Counted from the stretch's first letter, positions 51,361 to 61,650 are shown. The stretch is DNA of 64,000 bases from Streptomyces sp. PTY087I2 (GCF_001687325.1 NZ_LZRD01000005.1:226305-290304), one strand, 5' to 3'. Translations and numbers: made by a program. The notes: generated by a model not told the origin, from the sequence alone.

Positions 51361-52344
51361 TCAGGTGTGCGTACTCGTCATCATGTGAGTGTTCTGGGCC
51401 TCCGGGGCCTCCCGGCGCCCCCGGACGACGAGGACGACCCCCACCACCGTGAGTACGAGCCCGAGCCCGGCCGCTCCCATCGGCGCGGTCTCGCCGAGCA
51501 TCGCCAGCCGCTTGCTGTCCGCCGACGCCAGGGAGACCTGCTTCTTCTGCGTCGCCTCGGTGAACTCGACCCGCCTGCTCTCCAGCAGCACCACGGCGTC
51601 CCTCTTCGAACCAGGCGCGCGCAGCGTCTTCCTCGGGCCGATCGCCGCGTTGATGATGCGGCCGGTGCGCTTGTCCACGACCAGCTCGATGCCGCTGTTG
51701 GAATACCACTCCTCGGCCAGCACCTGGGGCGTCTTCTTCCGGCCCACGAGGACCCCGGGCACCTGACGCACCCCGGTCCTCGTCGGCTCGACCTCGCCCT
51801 TGAAGAGGTAGCCGGCGTAGCCCTGGATCTTCTTCTCACCCTCGAAGGAGAGCCGCACCACACCGCCGAGCGTGCTGTCCCACCAGCGGTAGGCGCGCTT
51901 CTCGACGTCGAAGGGGAACTTGAGGTACGCCTCCCCGTCGAACGTCGGGGACTCCTCGCAGCAGTGCACCGGCTCGTTGGTGGTGCGGTCGGTCACCCAG
52001 CGCTCCAGCGTCCACTGAAGGGCGTCACGGGGATCGGACGCGGGCAGCGTCTTGTCGTGGTCGACGGACGTGGACACGTCCCAGACGGCGTTGCCGCTCT
52101 TCTCGCTGTCGGCCACGTCCCCGCGCACCTGCCGGGTGATCGTGATCGTCTCGTCGTCGACCGTCTCCACCTTGCCGGTGTCGAAATAGCTGCCGGTACC
52201 GGTGAACACGGTGGTCGTGTCGGTGTCTATGGGGGTGCGCTTGGCATGCGGCTGGACATACCAGACGAGCAGTGGCGCGAGGACGAGCAGAAAGACCCCC
52301 GCCCCCAGCAGAACGAGCGAGAGGGGTGAAGCATTGCGGCGCAT
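51361..52344 (-). CDS. DUF3068 family membrane-anchored protein
   Basis: A 327-aa actinobacterial protein with an N-terminal helix (PLSLVLLGAGVFLLVLAPLLVWYV), a large extracytoplasmic beta-rich domain with SYFDTGKVETVDD, HDKTLPASDPRDALQWTLERWVTDRTTNEPVHCC and YRWWDSTLGG, and a C-terminal helix (GAAGLGLVLTVVGVVLVVRG). These are the hallmarks of DUF3068, often encoded beside AftD-type and glycosyltransferase genes. Function unknown; probably in envelope biogenesis. AGGAG lies eight bases before the ATG. A good promoter (TTGACA / TACTGT) lies about 75 bp upstream. Confidence 0.9.
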   Translation of the reverse strand: MRRNASPLSLVLLGAGVFLLVLAPLLVWYVQPHAKRTPIDTDTTTVFTGTGSYFDTGKVETVDDETITITRQVRGDVADSEKSGNAVWDVSTSVDHDKTLPASDPRDALQWTLERWVTDRTTNEPVHCCEESPTFDGEAYLKFPFDVEKRAYRWWDSTLGGVVRLSFEGEKKIQGYAGYLFKGEVEPTRTGVRQVPGVLVGRKKTPQVLAEEWYSNSGIELVVDKRTGRIINAAIGPRKTLRAPGSKRDAVVLLESRRVEFTEATQKKQVSLASADSKRLAMLGETAPMGAAGLGLVLTVVGVVLVVRGRREAPEAQNTHMMTSTHT

Positions 52345-52418
52345 CCGGGCACTCCTGGGTCGAAATCTCTTCGCGGAGGTGCACGGGCCCCGGGCCGGTC
52401 AGCCCTTGATTGGCGTGA

Positions 52419-52448
52419 ACAGTAGGCAGGGCCTTGACGAGATGTCAA
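52419..52448 (-). promoter_or_regulatory. Sigma-70 (HrdB)-type promoter for the DUF3068 gene
   Basis: On the minus strand: TTGACA (52448-52443), an 18-bp spacer, then TACTGT (52424-52419). The -35 is a perfect consensus. The region also forms the short palindrome TTGAC-GAGAT-GTCAA (52434-52448) over the -35 box, which could be a regulator site. Predicted leader about 70 nt. Confidence 0.65.
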
Positions 52449-52529
52449 TGACCTGTCGACACTGTGTGCGAGCCGGAGGGGCCCGGCTCACGGGGTGGGG
52501 ATCGCCTCCAGCAAGGAGCTGACCCGACT

Positions 52530-52682
52530 ATGCGCAGACTCATCGCCGCTCTTTCCACCGCCGTGGTGGCAGCAGCGCTCGCCGTGGGTGCGGCGGTCGG
52601 TGTCGTGGCACTGCTCGACGCCACCCCCGACCAGCCCAATACGCCACTGATCAGCTACAACACCGCCCCGGCGGCTCCATGA
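52530..52682 (+). CDS. DUF2613-like small membrane protein
   Basis: A 50-aa protein: one hydrophobic N-terminal helix (LIAALSTAVVAAALAVGAAVGVVALL) and a short outside tail ending NTPLISYNTAPAAP. This layout and the tail resemble the actinobacterial DUF2613 family. AAGGAG lies 11 bases upstream of the ATG. The stop overlaps the start of the PucR regulator (ATGA), so the two are coupled. Divergent from DUF3068. Function unknown. Confidence 0.75.
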   Translation: MRRLIAALSTAVVAAALAVGAAVGVVALLDATPDQPNTPLISYNTAPAAP

Positions 52683-53884
52683 CGCGCACGGCCTGGCAGG
52701 AGGTGCCCCGGACCCAGCTGGACCGGTTCGCCACCGTCGCCCTGTCCGAGGCCCCGGAGCTCGCCCAGACGATCCTGCACGCGATCCGCCGGGACTACCC
52801 CTACCTCCACCTGGTCGAGGACGAGTCCGGGGAGCCGCTGGCCCTGGTCGGCATCCGCCGCGCCATCGAGGGCTTCGTCCACAACCTCACCTCCGGCACG
52901 CACCCCCGGGTGCCGCCGGAGATGTTCCAGGAGTTCGGCCGGGGCGAGGGCCTGGAGGGCCGCAGCCTCGACTCGCTCCAGGCCATCTACCGCTTCGGCG
53001 TCCGGCTCACCTGGCGCAGGCTCGCCGAGATCGGCCAGCAGGTCGACATCCCGGCGCCCGCCATGTACGAGCTGGCCGAATCGGGATTCGAGTATCTGGA
53101 CGGACTCGTGGAACAGTCGGTACGGGGCTACGCCGAGGCGGCGGCCCGGCGCGCCAGCGAACGCCTCCGCCTCCAGCGCCAGCTGATCGAGATGCTCCTC
53201 ATGGAGCACCGCGCCGAATCGACCCGGACGCTGGCCGAGCGGGCCGCCCGCATCGGCTGGGAGCTTCCCGGGACGATCGCGGTGGGCGTCCTCATCCGCC
53301 CCGCCCGGGAAGCGGTGGCCCCGGCGGTCGGCCAGGGCATCCTGCTGGAGATGGAGAGCGAGCAGCCGCGCATCGTCATCCCGGACCCGGACACGGCGGG
53401 CCGCGCGGAGACCCTGCGACGGGCCACGGCGGGCTGGTCCGGGGCGATCGGCCCGGCGGTCCCGCTGGCCGCCGCCGCGACCTCGCTGCGCTGGGCGGAG
53501 ACCGCGGTCCAGCTGATCAAGAAGGATCTGCTCCCGCAGGGCGAGGTGCTGCACTGCACCGAGCGCGTGGAGGAGCTGGTCCTGCTGCCGGCCCAGGAGC
53601 TGATCGACGCCTCCGCCCGCCGCTGTCTCGCCCCGCTGGACGGACTCAGTCCGACCCAGTCGCGGCGGCTGGCCGAGACCCTGCTCGCCTGGATCGAGAC
53701 CCCCGGCGGCGCCCCCGAGGTGGCCGCCCGCCTCGGCGTCCACCCCCAGACGGCCCGCTACCGGCTGCGGCAGATCCGCGAGCTGTGGGGCGACGCCATC
53801 GACGAACCGGACCAGCGCTTCGAGATGCTGCTCGTGCTCCGCGCCCAGCGGCTGCGGGGCGAGCTGGCCCCGGCCCAGGGCTGA
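52679..53884 (+). CDS. PucR family transcriptional regulator
   Basis: A 401-aa regulator. N-terminal helical region with FVHNLTSGTHPRVPPEMFQEFGRGEGLEGRSLDSLQAIYRFGVRLTWRRL, a central GGDEF-like domain, and the C-terminal PucR helix-turn-helix LLAWIETPGGAPEVAARLGVHPQTARYRLRQIRELWG (about residues 340-380). PucR proteins usually activate purine, amine or polyamine breakdown genes; the convergent amine-utilisation locus starts just beyond the terminator, which makes that plausible here. It starts overlapping the small membrane-protein gene. Confidence 0.9.
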   Translation: MTRTAWQEVPRTQLDRFATVALSEAPELAQTILHAIRRDYPYLHLVEDESGEPLALVGIRRAIEGFVHNLTSGTHPRVPPEMFQEFGRGEGLEGRSLDSLQAIYRFGVRLTWRRLAEIGQQVDIPAPAMYELAESGFEYLDGLVEQSVRGYAEAAARRASERLRLQRQLIEMLLMEHRAESTRTLAERAARIGWELPGTIAVGVLIRPAREAVAPAVGQGILLEMESEQPRIVIPDPDTAGRAETLRRATAGWSGAIGPAVPLAAAATSLRWAETAVQLIKKDLLPQGEVLHCTERVEELVLLPAQELIDASARRCLAPLDGLSPTQSRRLAETLLAWIETPGGAPEVAARLGVHPQTARYRLRQIRELWGDAIDEPDQRFEMLLVLRAQRLRGELAPAQG

Positions 53885-53944
53885 GGCCGAAAGCCGACGC
53901 GGCCCGCACGTCCGAGGACGTGTGGGCCGCGTCGGCTTTCGGCC
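53885..53944. terminator. Strong bidirectional terminator hairpin
   Basis: Arms 53885-53905 and 53924-53944 are 21 bp and perfectly complementary. The interior continues pairing (a G-U pair, then CACGTCC with GGACGTG around a 2-base loop), so nearly all 60 bases form one stem. It lies 1 bp after the PucR stop and 3 bp before the end of the convergent SDR gene. No T-run, as is usual in Streptomyces. Confidence 0.92.
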
Positions 53945-53947
53945 GTT

Positions 53948-54733
53948 CTAGACCGGGGTGACGTACGCCCCGGCGATCCCGCCGTCGACCAGGAAGTCCG
54001 TGGCGTTCACGAACGAGGAGTCGTCGCTCGCCAGGAACGCCACGGCCGCGGCGATCTCCGTCGGCTCGGCGAACCGCCCGAGCGGGATGTGGATCAGCCG
54101 CCGGGCGGCCCGCTCCGGGTCCTTGGCGAACAGCTCCTGGAGCAGCGGGGTGTTGACCGGCCCCGGGCAGAGCGCGTTGACGCGGATGCCGTCGCGCGCG
54201 AACTGCACCCCCAGCTCGCGCGACATCGCCAGCACCCCGCCCTTGGACGCGGTGTACGAGATCTGCGAGGTGGCCGCGCCCATCCGGGCCACGAACGAGG
54301 CCGTGTTGATGATGGAGCCCCTGCCCTGCGCGCGCATGTAGGGGATGGCCGCCTTGCAGCAGAGGTAGACCGAGGTCAGATTGACCTCCTGCACCCGCTT
54401 CCACGCCTCCAGACCGGTGTCCAGGATGGAGTCGTCGTCGGGCGGGGAGATCCCGGCGTTGTTGAACGCGATGTCGACCGAACCGTAGGTGTCGTGGGCG
54501 GCCTTGAAGAGGGCGTCCACCTCTTCGGCGTCGGTCACGTCGGTACGGACGAAGAGCCCGGCGGCCTCCTCGGCGGCGGCCTTGCCACGCTCCTCGTCCA
54601 CATCGGCGCAGACGACATGGGCGCCCTCGGCGGCCAGCCGCCGCACGGTGGCCAGACCGATGCCGCTGCCGGCTCCGGTGACGACGGCGGTGCGGCCGAC
54701 CAGGCGGCGGCAGACAGGGGAAGTGTCGGTCAT
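53948..54733 (-). CDS. Short-chain dehydrogenase/reductase
   Basis: A 261-aa classical SDR. Coenzyme motif TGAGSGIG (19-26), NNAGIS, catalytic Ser in TASFVARMGAATSQISYTASKG with Tyr-x3-Lys, and NALCPGPVNTPL. D46-x-D after the second strand (CADVDEERG) points to NAD(H) preference. Last gene of the amine-utilisation operon, 5 bp downstream of the aldehyde dehydrogenase gene; probably interconverts an alcohol, aldehyde or ketone intermediate. Confidence 0.9.
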   Translation of the reverse strand: MTDTSPVCRRLVGRTAVVTGAGSGIGLATVRRLAAEGAHVVCADVDEERGKAAAEEAAGLFVRTDVTDAEEVDALFKAAHDTYGSVDIAFNNAGISPPDDDSILDTGLEAWKRVQEVNLTSVYLCCKAAIPYMRAQGRGSIINTASFVARMGAATSQISYTASKGGVLAMSRELGVQFARDGIRVNALCPGPVNTPLLQELFAKDPERAARRLIHIPLGRFAEPTEIAAAVAFLASDDSSFVNATDFLVDGGIAGAYVTPV

Positions 54734-54738
54734 GGTGC

Positions 54739-56121
54739 TCAGGCCTCCGTGCTGATGAAGACGTTCTTGGTTTCGGTGAAGGCGGCCAGGGCGTCCGGGC
54801 CGAGCTCGCGGCCCAGACCCGACTGCTTGAAGCCGCCGAAGGGGGTCGAATAGCGCACGCTGGAGTGCGAGTTGACGGAGAGGTTGCCCGCCCGCAGCCC
54901 CTGGCTCACACGCAGCGCACGGCCCACGTCCCGGGTCCAGACCGAGCCGGCGAGCCCGTAGTCCGTGGCGTTGGCCAGCCGCAGCGCGTCCGCCTCGTCC
55001 TCGAACGGCAGCACCACCGCCACCGGCCCGAAGACCTCCTCCACGGCCACCGGGGCGTCGGGCGCGACCCCGGCGAGGACGGTCGGCGGATACCAGAACC
55101 CGGGCCCCTCGGGCGCCTTGCCGAGCATCGCCCGTACGCCGTCGGCCTCCCGGCCGCCGTCCACGAGCCCCCGGACCCGGTCCCGCTGGACGGCCGAGAT
55201 CAGCGGCCCCATCTGCGTCTTCTCGTCGGCCGGGTCGCCCACCACCACGGCGGACACGGCCGGTACGAGGGCTTCGAGGAACCGGTCGTACACGGACCGC
55301 TCGACCAGGATCCGGGTCCGGGCACAGCAGTCCTGACCGGCGTTGTCCAGGAAGGACATCGGGGCGGATGCCGCCGCGGCCTCCACATCGGCGTCGGCGA
55401 AGACGACGTTGGGGCTCTTGCCGCCCAGCTCCAGGGTGAGCCGCTTCACGCGCTCGGCGCAGCGGGTCATGATGGACTTGCCGGTCCGGGTGGAGCCGGT
55501 GAAGACGATCTTCGCGACGCCCGGGTGCTCGACCAGCGCGCTCCCGGCCACCGGGCCCTCGCCGGGCAGCACCTGGAAGAGCCCCTCGGGAAGGCCTGCC
55601 TCCAGGGCGAGTTCGGCCAGTCGCAGAGCGGTCAGCGGGGTCGTCTCGGCGGGCTTGAGGAGAACGGCGTTGCCCGCCGCGAGGGCCGGGGCGAGACCCC
55701 AGGCGGCGATCGGCATGGGGAAGTTCCACGGGGCGATGACCCCGACGACGCCCAGCGGCTCCAGCACCGTGAAGTCGATGCCGCCCGCCACGGGGATCTG
55801 CCGCCCCAGCAGCCGTTCGGCCCCGCCCGCGCTGTAGTCGAGCAGATCGCGGACGTTGCCCGCCTCCCACCGGGCGTTCCCGATGGTGTGACCGGCCTCC
55901 CGGACCTCCAACTGCGCGAGTTCCTCGATGTGTTCGTCGACGACGACGGCGAAGCGGCGCAGCAGCCGGGCCCGGTCGGCGGGCGCGGCGGCGGCCCAGG
56001 AGCGCTGGGCGGCGGTGGCGCGGACGACGGCGGCGTCCACATCGGCGGCGGAGGCGGCGGGGACGGTGGCGATGACCTCGGCGGTCGCCGGGTTGAGGAC
56101 GTCCAGGGTGGGGTGTGACAC
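54739..56121 (-). CDS. Aldehyde dehydrogenase family protein
   Basis: A 460-aa NAD(P)-dependent aldehyde dehydrogenase. Motifs: [33 protein letters not shown], catalytic Glu in [12 protein letters not shown], catalytic Cys in [16 protein letters not shown], and [16 protein letters not shown]. It is about 20-40 residues shorter than typical members at the N-terminus. Placed between the glutamine-synthetase-like ligase and an SDR, it probably oxidises gamma-glutamylated or free aminoaldehydes, as PuuC does in polyamine breakdown (inference). Confidence 0.92.
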   Translation of the reverse strand: MSHPTLDVLNPATAEVIATVPAASAADVDAAVVRATAAQRSWAAAAPADRARLLRRFAVVVDEHIEELAQLEVREAGHTIGNARWEAGNVRDLLDYSAGGAERLLGRQIPVAGGIDFTVLEPLGVVGVIAPWNFPMPIAAWGLAPALAAGNAVLLKPAETTPLTALRLAELALEAGLPEGLFQVLPGEGPVAGSALVEHPGVAKIVFTGSTRTGKSIMTRCAERVKRLTLELGGKSPNVVFADADVEAAAASAPMSFLDNAGQDCCARTRILVERSVYDRFLEALVPAVSAVVVGDPADEKTQMGPLISAVQRDRVRGLVDGGREADGVRAMLGKAPEGPGFWYPPTVLAGVAPDAPVAVEEVFGPVAVVLPFEDEADALRLANATDYGLAGSVWTRDVGRALRVSQGLRAGNLSVNSHSSVRYSTPFGGFKQSGLGRELGPDALAAFTETKNVFISTEA

Positions 56122-56151
56122 GTACGGACCTCGATCGGGAAGCAGGGGTGG

Positions 56152-57516
56152 TCAGAGACGTTCGAAGGAGCGGCGCAGCTCCCAGTCGGTCACCGCGGAG
56201 TCGTACGCGGCCAGTTCGACCCGGGCCATGTTCAGGTAGTGCGCGACGACCTCCTCGCCGAACGCCTCCTTGGCGATCGGGCTGGCCTCCCACAGTTCGG
56301 CGGCCTCCCGCAGCGTCGTCGGCACCTGGTCGTAATCGGCGGTGTAGGCGTTGCCCGTACAGACCTCGGGCAGCGGCAGCCGGTGCTCGACCCCGTACAG
56401 TCCGGCGGCGACCAGTCCGGCGACGGCCAGATGCGGATTGACGTCGCCGCCGGGCAGCCGGTTCTCGAACCGCATCGAGCGCCCGTGGCCGACGACCCGC
56501 AGGGCGCAGGTGCGGTTGTCGACACCCCAGGCGACGGCGGTGGGGGCGAAGGAGCCGGGCTGGAAGCGTTTGTAGGAGTTGATGTTGGGGGCGTAGAGGA
56601 GGGAGAAGTCCCGCAGGGCGGCGAGCTGTCCGGCCAGGAAGTGGCGCATCACCTCGGACATGCCGTCCGGGCCTTCGCCCGCCATCACGTTCTCGCCGTC
56701 CGCGTCGGTCAGCGAGAGGTGGATGTGGCAGGAGTTGCCCTCGCGCTCGTCGTACTTGGCCATGAACGTCAGCGCGACGCCCTCCTGGGCCGCGATCTCC
56801 TTGGCGCCCGTCTTGTAGACGGCGTGCTGGTCGCAGGTGGTGAGCGCGTCGTCGTAACGGAAGACGATCTCGTGCTGGCCGGGATTGCACTCGCCCTTGG
56901 CGGACTCGACGGTCAGCCCCGCCCCCTGCATCTCGTTGCGGATGCGGCGCAGCAGCGGCTCGATGCGGCCGGTGCCGAGGATCGAGTAGTCGATGTTGTA
57001 CTGGTTGGCCGGGGTCAGCCCGCGGTAGTCGCGGTCCCAGGCCTCCTCGTAACTGTCCCGGAAGACGATGAACTCCAGCTCCGTGCCCACCTGGGCCGTC
57101 CAGCCGCGCTCCGCCAGCCGGTCGAGCTGGCGGCGCAGGATCTGACGCGGCGCGGCGACCACCGGACTGCCGTCGTGCCAGGCGAGATCCGCGATGAGAA
57201 GCGCGGTCCCCTCGTGCCAGGGGACGGGGCGCAGGGTCGCGGGGTCGGGGACCATGCCGAAGTCGCCGTAGCCGTTCTCCCACGAGGACATCGCGTAACC
57301 GTCGACCGTCCGCATCTCGGTGTCCACGGCCAGGAGATAGTTGCAGCCCTCGGTGCCGTGCTCCAGCACCTCGTCGAGGAAGAACCCGGCCGCGAACCGC
57401 TTGCCCTGAAGCCGGCCCTGCATGTCGGGGAAGGCCAGCACCACGGTGTCTATCGACCCGTCCGCGACCCGGGAGCGGAGCTCGTCGACGCCGAGCGGGG
57501 GTGTGCGGTCTGCCAC
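56152..57516 (-). CDS. Glutamine-synthetase-like ligase (gamma-glutamyl amine synthetase type)
   Basis: A 454-aa GS-fold ATP-dependent ligase. Conserved blocks: AFPDMQGRLQGKRF, VGTELEFIVFRDSYEE, ESAKGECNPGQHEIVFRYDDAL, MAKYDEREGNSCHIHLSL and RFENRLPGGDVNPHLAVAGLVAAGLYG. Sequence and neighbours (aldehyde dehydrogenase, SDR, GntR regulator, permease, gamma-glutamyl hydrolase) match Streptomyces GlnA3/GlnA4-type enzymes, which glutamylate polyamines or ethanolamine rather than ammonia. I think GlnA4 (ethanolamine) is the closer match, but sequence alone does not settle it. AAGGAGG precedes GTG 57516. Confidence 0.88.
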   Translation of the reverse strand: MADRTPPLGVDELRSRVADGSIDTVVLAFPDMQGRLQGKRFAAGFFLDEVLEHGTEGCNYLLAVDTEMRTVDGYAMSSWENGYGDFGMVPDPATLRPVPWHEGTALLIADLAWHDGSPVVAAPRQILRRQLDRLAERGWTAQVGTELEFIVFRDSYEEAWDRDYRGLTPANQYNIDYSILGTGRIEPLLRRIRNEMQGAGLTVESAKGECNPGQHEIVFRYDDALTTCDQHAVYKTGAKEIAAQEGVALTFMAKYDEREGNSCHIHLSLTDADGENVMAGEGPDGMSEVMRHFLAGQLAALRDFSLLYAPNINSYKRFQPGSFAPTAVAWGVDNRTCALRVVGHGRSMRFENRLPGGDVNPHLAVAGLVAAGLYGVEHRLPLPEVCTGNAYTADYDQVPTTLREAAELWEASPIAKEAFGEEVVAHYLNMARVELAAYDSAVTDWELRRSFERL

Positions 57517-57589
57517 GGGATGCCTCCTTGGGGGAACCGGGAGGCATAAGGTATGACAGGAAACCATTGCTTGGGAAGGGGATCCGCCA

Positions 57590-58387
57590 GTGGCCACCAG
57601 CGGAAGAGCGGACGACACCCGTCCGGCGGCACGGGCAGGGGAGACGGAAGGGGCCGCGGGCGGCGCGGGCGAGCCCGCGCCCGGCCCGCTGGACTCCGTG
57701 CTGCGCCCGGTCCGCGCGGGCAACGGCTTCGAGGAGGCGCTCGAACAGGTCCTCCAGCTCCTGCGCCTCGGCCTCGTACCCCCGGGCGAACGCCTGCCCT
57801 CCGAGCGCGAGTTGTCCCAGCACCTGCGGATCAGCAGGGTGACGCTGCGCGAGGTCCTCAAGGTCCTCCAGGACCAGAACATGGTCGAGAGCCGCCGCGG
57901 CCGCTACGGAGGCACGTTCGTCCTGCCGCGCACCGCCGCCCCCGACGACAGCGACGAACTGCGCCGCCGCATCGCCGCCGTCGACGTCGAGGACACCCTG
58001 CGCTTCCGCGAGGTGCTGGAGGCCGGAGCCGCGGGCCTGTGCGCCGAAGGGCTCACGGCCGACGGCGAGGACCGGCTACGGGGAGCGCTCGACGCCACCC
58101 AGGGCGCCCGGCTGGAGGACTACCGCCGCCAGGACACCCTGCTCCACCTCACCCTCGCCGAACTCTCCGGCTCCCGCACGCTCGCCGCCCAGTACGCCGC
58201 CGTCCGGGCCACCCTCAACGAACTGCTCGACGGCATCCCGCTCCTGGTGCGCAACCTGGAGCACTCCCAGCAGCAGCACGCGGCCGTCGTCGAGGCGGTC
58301 CTCGACCGGGACCCGGAGGCGGCGCGCGACATGATGCGCGAACACTGCGGCGGCACGGCGGCCCTGCTGCGCGGCTTCCTCTCCTGA
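57590..58387 (+). CDS. FadR/GntR family transcriptional regulator
   Basis: A 265-aa regulator with an Ala/Gly-rich first 40 residues, a GntR winged helix (about 46-110: EEALEQVLQLLRLGLVPPGERLPSERELSQHLRISRVTLREVLKVLQDQNMVESRRGRYGGTFV) and an FCD effector domain (LRFREVLEAGAAGLCAEGL onward). GTG start. It is divergent from the ligase across 73 bp and precedes the permease gene, so it probably controls both. I could not find a convincing TnGTnnACnA site in that short gap. Confidence 0.92.
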   Translation: MATSGRADDTRPAARAGETEGAAGGAGEPAPGPLDSVLRPVRAGNGFEEALEQVLQLLRLGLVPPGERLPSERELSQHLRISRVTLREVLKVLQDQNMVESRRGRYGGTFVLPRTAAPDDSDELRRRIAAVDVEDTLRFREVLEAGAAGLCAEGLTADGEDRLRGALDATQGARLEDYRRQDTLLHLTLAELSGSRTLAAQYAAVRATLNELLDGIPLLVRNLEHSQQQHAAVVEAVLDRDPEAARDMMREHCGGTAALLRGFLS

Positions 58388-58573
58388 GCCCGGGGCCGAC
58401 GGAGCCCGGGATCGACGGGGACCCCGGGCCGGCGGCGGCCGGCGAGGCGAATCCGTAACCACTCTTTAACGCACGCCCCTTGCCAGGCGCCGCCACGTTC
58501 CACAAAGGTGTGCCGACGAACCTTTGATCGAAGCAGTTCCAACGATGACGTCGAGACACATCAGGAGCGCCTC

Positions 58574-60043
<1,470 letters not shown>

Positions 60044-60105
60044 GCACACCGGGCACCCCCCCGGCCGCCGACGCCATCCCCGACCGACCCGAAGGAGTAC
60101 GTTCC

Positions 60106-60855
60106 ATGCCCCGGCCCGTCATCGGCATCAGCACCTACCAGGACCCGGCCCGGTGGGGGGTGTGGGAGATGCCCGCGGTGCTGCTGCCCGCCGCCTATCC
60201 GCGCCTCGTCCGGGCGGCGGGCGGGCTCGCGGTGCTGCTGCCGCCCGATGACGCCGAGGACGCGGCCCGGGACACCGTCGCCGCCCTGGACGGGCTGGTC
60301 ATCGCCGGGGGAGCGGACGTCGAGCCGGCCCGGTACGGTGCGGTCGCCGACCCCCGTACCGGCCCCCCGGCCCGCGAACGGGACGCCTGGGAGCTGGCGT
60401 TGATCCGGGCGGCGATCGACCAGCGGGTCCCGCTGCTCGGCATCTGCCGGGGCATGCAGCTGCTCAACGTCGCCCTCGGCGGCACGCTGATCCAGCATCT
60501 GGAGGACCACACCGGCGGCCTCGGCGTCTTCGGCAGCCACCCGGTGACCCCTGTGACCGGCACCGTGTACGCGGACGCCGTGCCGGAGACCGCCATGGTG
60601 CCCGCCTACCACCACCAGGCCGTCGACCGCCTCGGCACCGGCCTGGTGGCCTCCGCCCACGCCCCGGACGGGACGGTGGAGGCCCTGGAACTCCCGGACC
60701 ACGCAAGCCTGGTGCTCGGGGTGCAGTGGCACCCGGAGATGGGCCAGGACACCCGGGTCATGTCCGTCCTGGTCAGGGCTGCCGGGGAGCGGGCCGCGCC
60801 GACCCCTCGAACCCCGGACCGGAGTAGTCGGGCCCCGCGAACGCCGGTGAGCTGA
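60106..60855 (+). CDS. Gamma-glutamyl-gamma-aminobutyrate hydrolase family (PuuD-like) class I glutamine amidotransferase
   Basis: A 249-aa class I amidotransferase-fold hydrolase. The nucleophile is C114 in LGICRGMQLLNVALGG and the His-Glu pair is in GVQWHPEMG; IGISTYQDPARWG and VIAGGADVEPARYG are typical of PuuD. It removes the glutamyl group at the end of the gamma-glutamylated amine route. GAAGGAG precedes ATG 60106. Its last 83 bp overlap the end of a convergent membrane-protein gene, so the C-terminal tail (about 25 residues, Pro/Arg/Thr-rich) is probably not part of the fold. Confidence 0.9.
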   Translation: MPRPVIGISTYQDPARWGVWEMPAVLLPAAYPRLVRAAGGLAVLLPPDDAEDAARDTVAALDGLVIAGGADVEPARYGAVADPRTGPPARERDAWELALIRAAIDQRVPLLGICRGMQLLNVALGGTLIQHLEDHTGGLGVFGSHPVTPVTGTVYADAVPETAMVPAYHHQAVDRLGTGLVASAHAPDGTVEALELPDHASLVLGVQWHPEMGQDTRVMSVLVRAAGERAAPTPRTPDRSSRAPRTPVS

Positions 60856-61522
60856 AGCGGGAGCCCTCGCCCGCGGCCGGGGCGGACGCCCCCGCCTCGG
60901 CGAGCTCCTGGAGCAGGAACGGCCGGATCCCCCGGTCCCGCAGCGCCACGAGCCACGCCTCACGGGCCTGGGCGAGCGCGGGAGAAGCGGTGGCGGCGGC
61001 GGACGGATCGGGTACGGCCACCGCGTCCGCCGCCGACTGCTTCGCCGCCGTACGGTAAAGGGCGACCACGCTGACCAGGGCCGTCACCCCCGCGACCACC
61101 AGACTGAACCAGCCGACGCCGACGAGGGTGTCCGCCAGGGCCGGCAGGGCGTCGGCGAGCCGCAGACCGTACCCGAGCAGCAGGAACGTCACCGCGGCCA
61201 CGGCGGCGAGCACCGGCGTCAGCACCCCGAGCACCGCCAGCACCCCGGCCCCCGGCCGCTCCTGATCACCGGGACCGGAGAGCGGCGCCGGCCCGGCGCC
61301 CCGCCGCCCGCCCTGCGCCCGCAGGGCCGCGTACCTCCGGTACTCCGCGTCGGCGGCACCCGCCGTGCGCGCCACGGCGGCCAGCCCCCGAACGCGCAGC
61401 CGGTCGCCGGGGACTCCCGAACGCTCCAGCAGGCGCCGGATCTCCGGGGAGGCGATCACCTCGTCGAGCGCGCTCGCGTAGTCGGACCGGTCCTCGTCCC
61501 CGAGCCGGGAAGGTCTGCCCAT
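60773..61522 (-). CDS. Two-helix membrane protein, unknown family
   Basis: A 249-aa protein. N-terminal soluble part (SDYASALDEVIASPEIRRLLERSGVPGDRLRVRGLAAVARTAGAADAEYRRYAALRAQ) followed by two membrane helices (VLAVLGVLTPVLAAVAAVTFLLLGYGL and GVGWFSLVVAGVTALVSVVALY), then an amphipathic helix and a disordered tail with FSSPAFAGPDYSGPGFEG. I recognise the arrangement from Streptomyces genomes but not a function. The end overlaps the PuuD-like gene by 83 bp; the leader contains 12-bp tandem repeats. Confidence 0.72.
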   Translation of the reverse strand: MGRPSRLGDEDRSDYASALDEVIASPEIRRLLERSGVPGDRLRVRGLAAVARTAGAADAEYRRYAALRAQGGRRGAGPAPLSGPGDQERPGAGVLAVLGVLTPVLAAVAAVTFLLLGYGLRLADALPALADTLVGVGWFSLVVAGVTALVSVVALYRTAAKQSAADAVAVPDPSAAATASPALAQAREAWLVALRDRGIRPFLLQELAEAGASAPAAGEGSRFSSPAFAGPDYSGPGFEGSARPAPRQP

Positions 61523-61536
61523 GCTGTCCCTCGGTC

Positions 61537-61584
61537 GATACGTGCGTCGATGCATGCGTAGATACGTGCGTGGATACGTGTGGC
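61537..61584. repeat. Four tandem 12-bp repeats
   Basis: GATACGTGCGTC, GATGCATGCGTA, GATACGTGCGTG and GATACGTGTGGC follow one another without gaps, 15 bp upstream of the membrane-protein start codon at 61522. Confidence 0.9.
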
Positions 61585-61605
61585 GTGAGCGGTCGTGAAG
61601 GCGGC

Positions 61606-61650
61606 GCGGCGCGGGGGTGCGCACGTGCCGCGTGCGCACCCCCGCGCCGC
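61606..61650. terminator. Strong hairpin terminator after the TerD-family operon
   Basis: Arms 61606-61625 and 61631-61650 are a perfect 20-bp inverted repeat around TGCCG. It lies 13 bp after the stop of the TerD-family gene at 61663 and would end its minus-strand transcript, insulating the membrane-protein gene beyond. Confidence 0.9.

Noticed and set aside
53948..57823. One giant minus-strand frame that appears to join SDR, aldehyde dehydrogenase and ligase regions
   Set aside because: Only the SDR part is in frame. The rest reads the aldehyde dehydrogenase and ligase genes in the wrong frame; the true genes have their own starts and ribosome sites.
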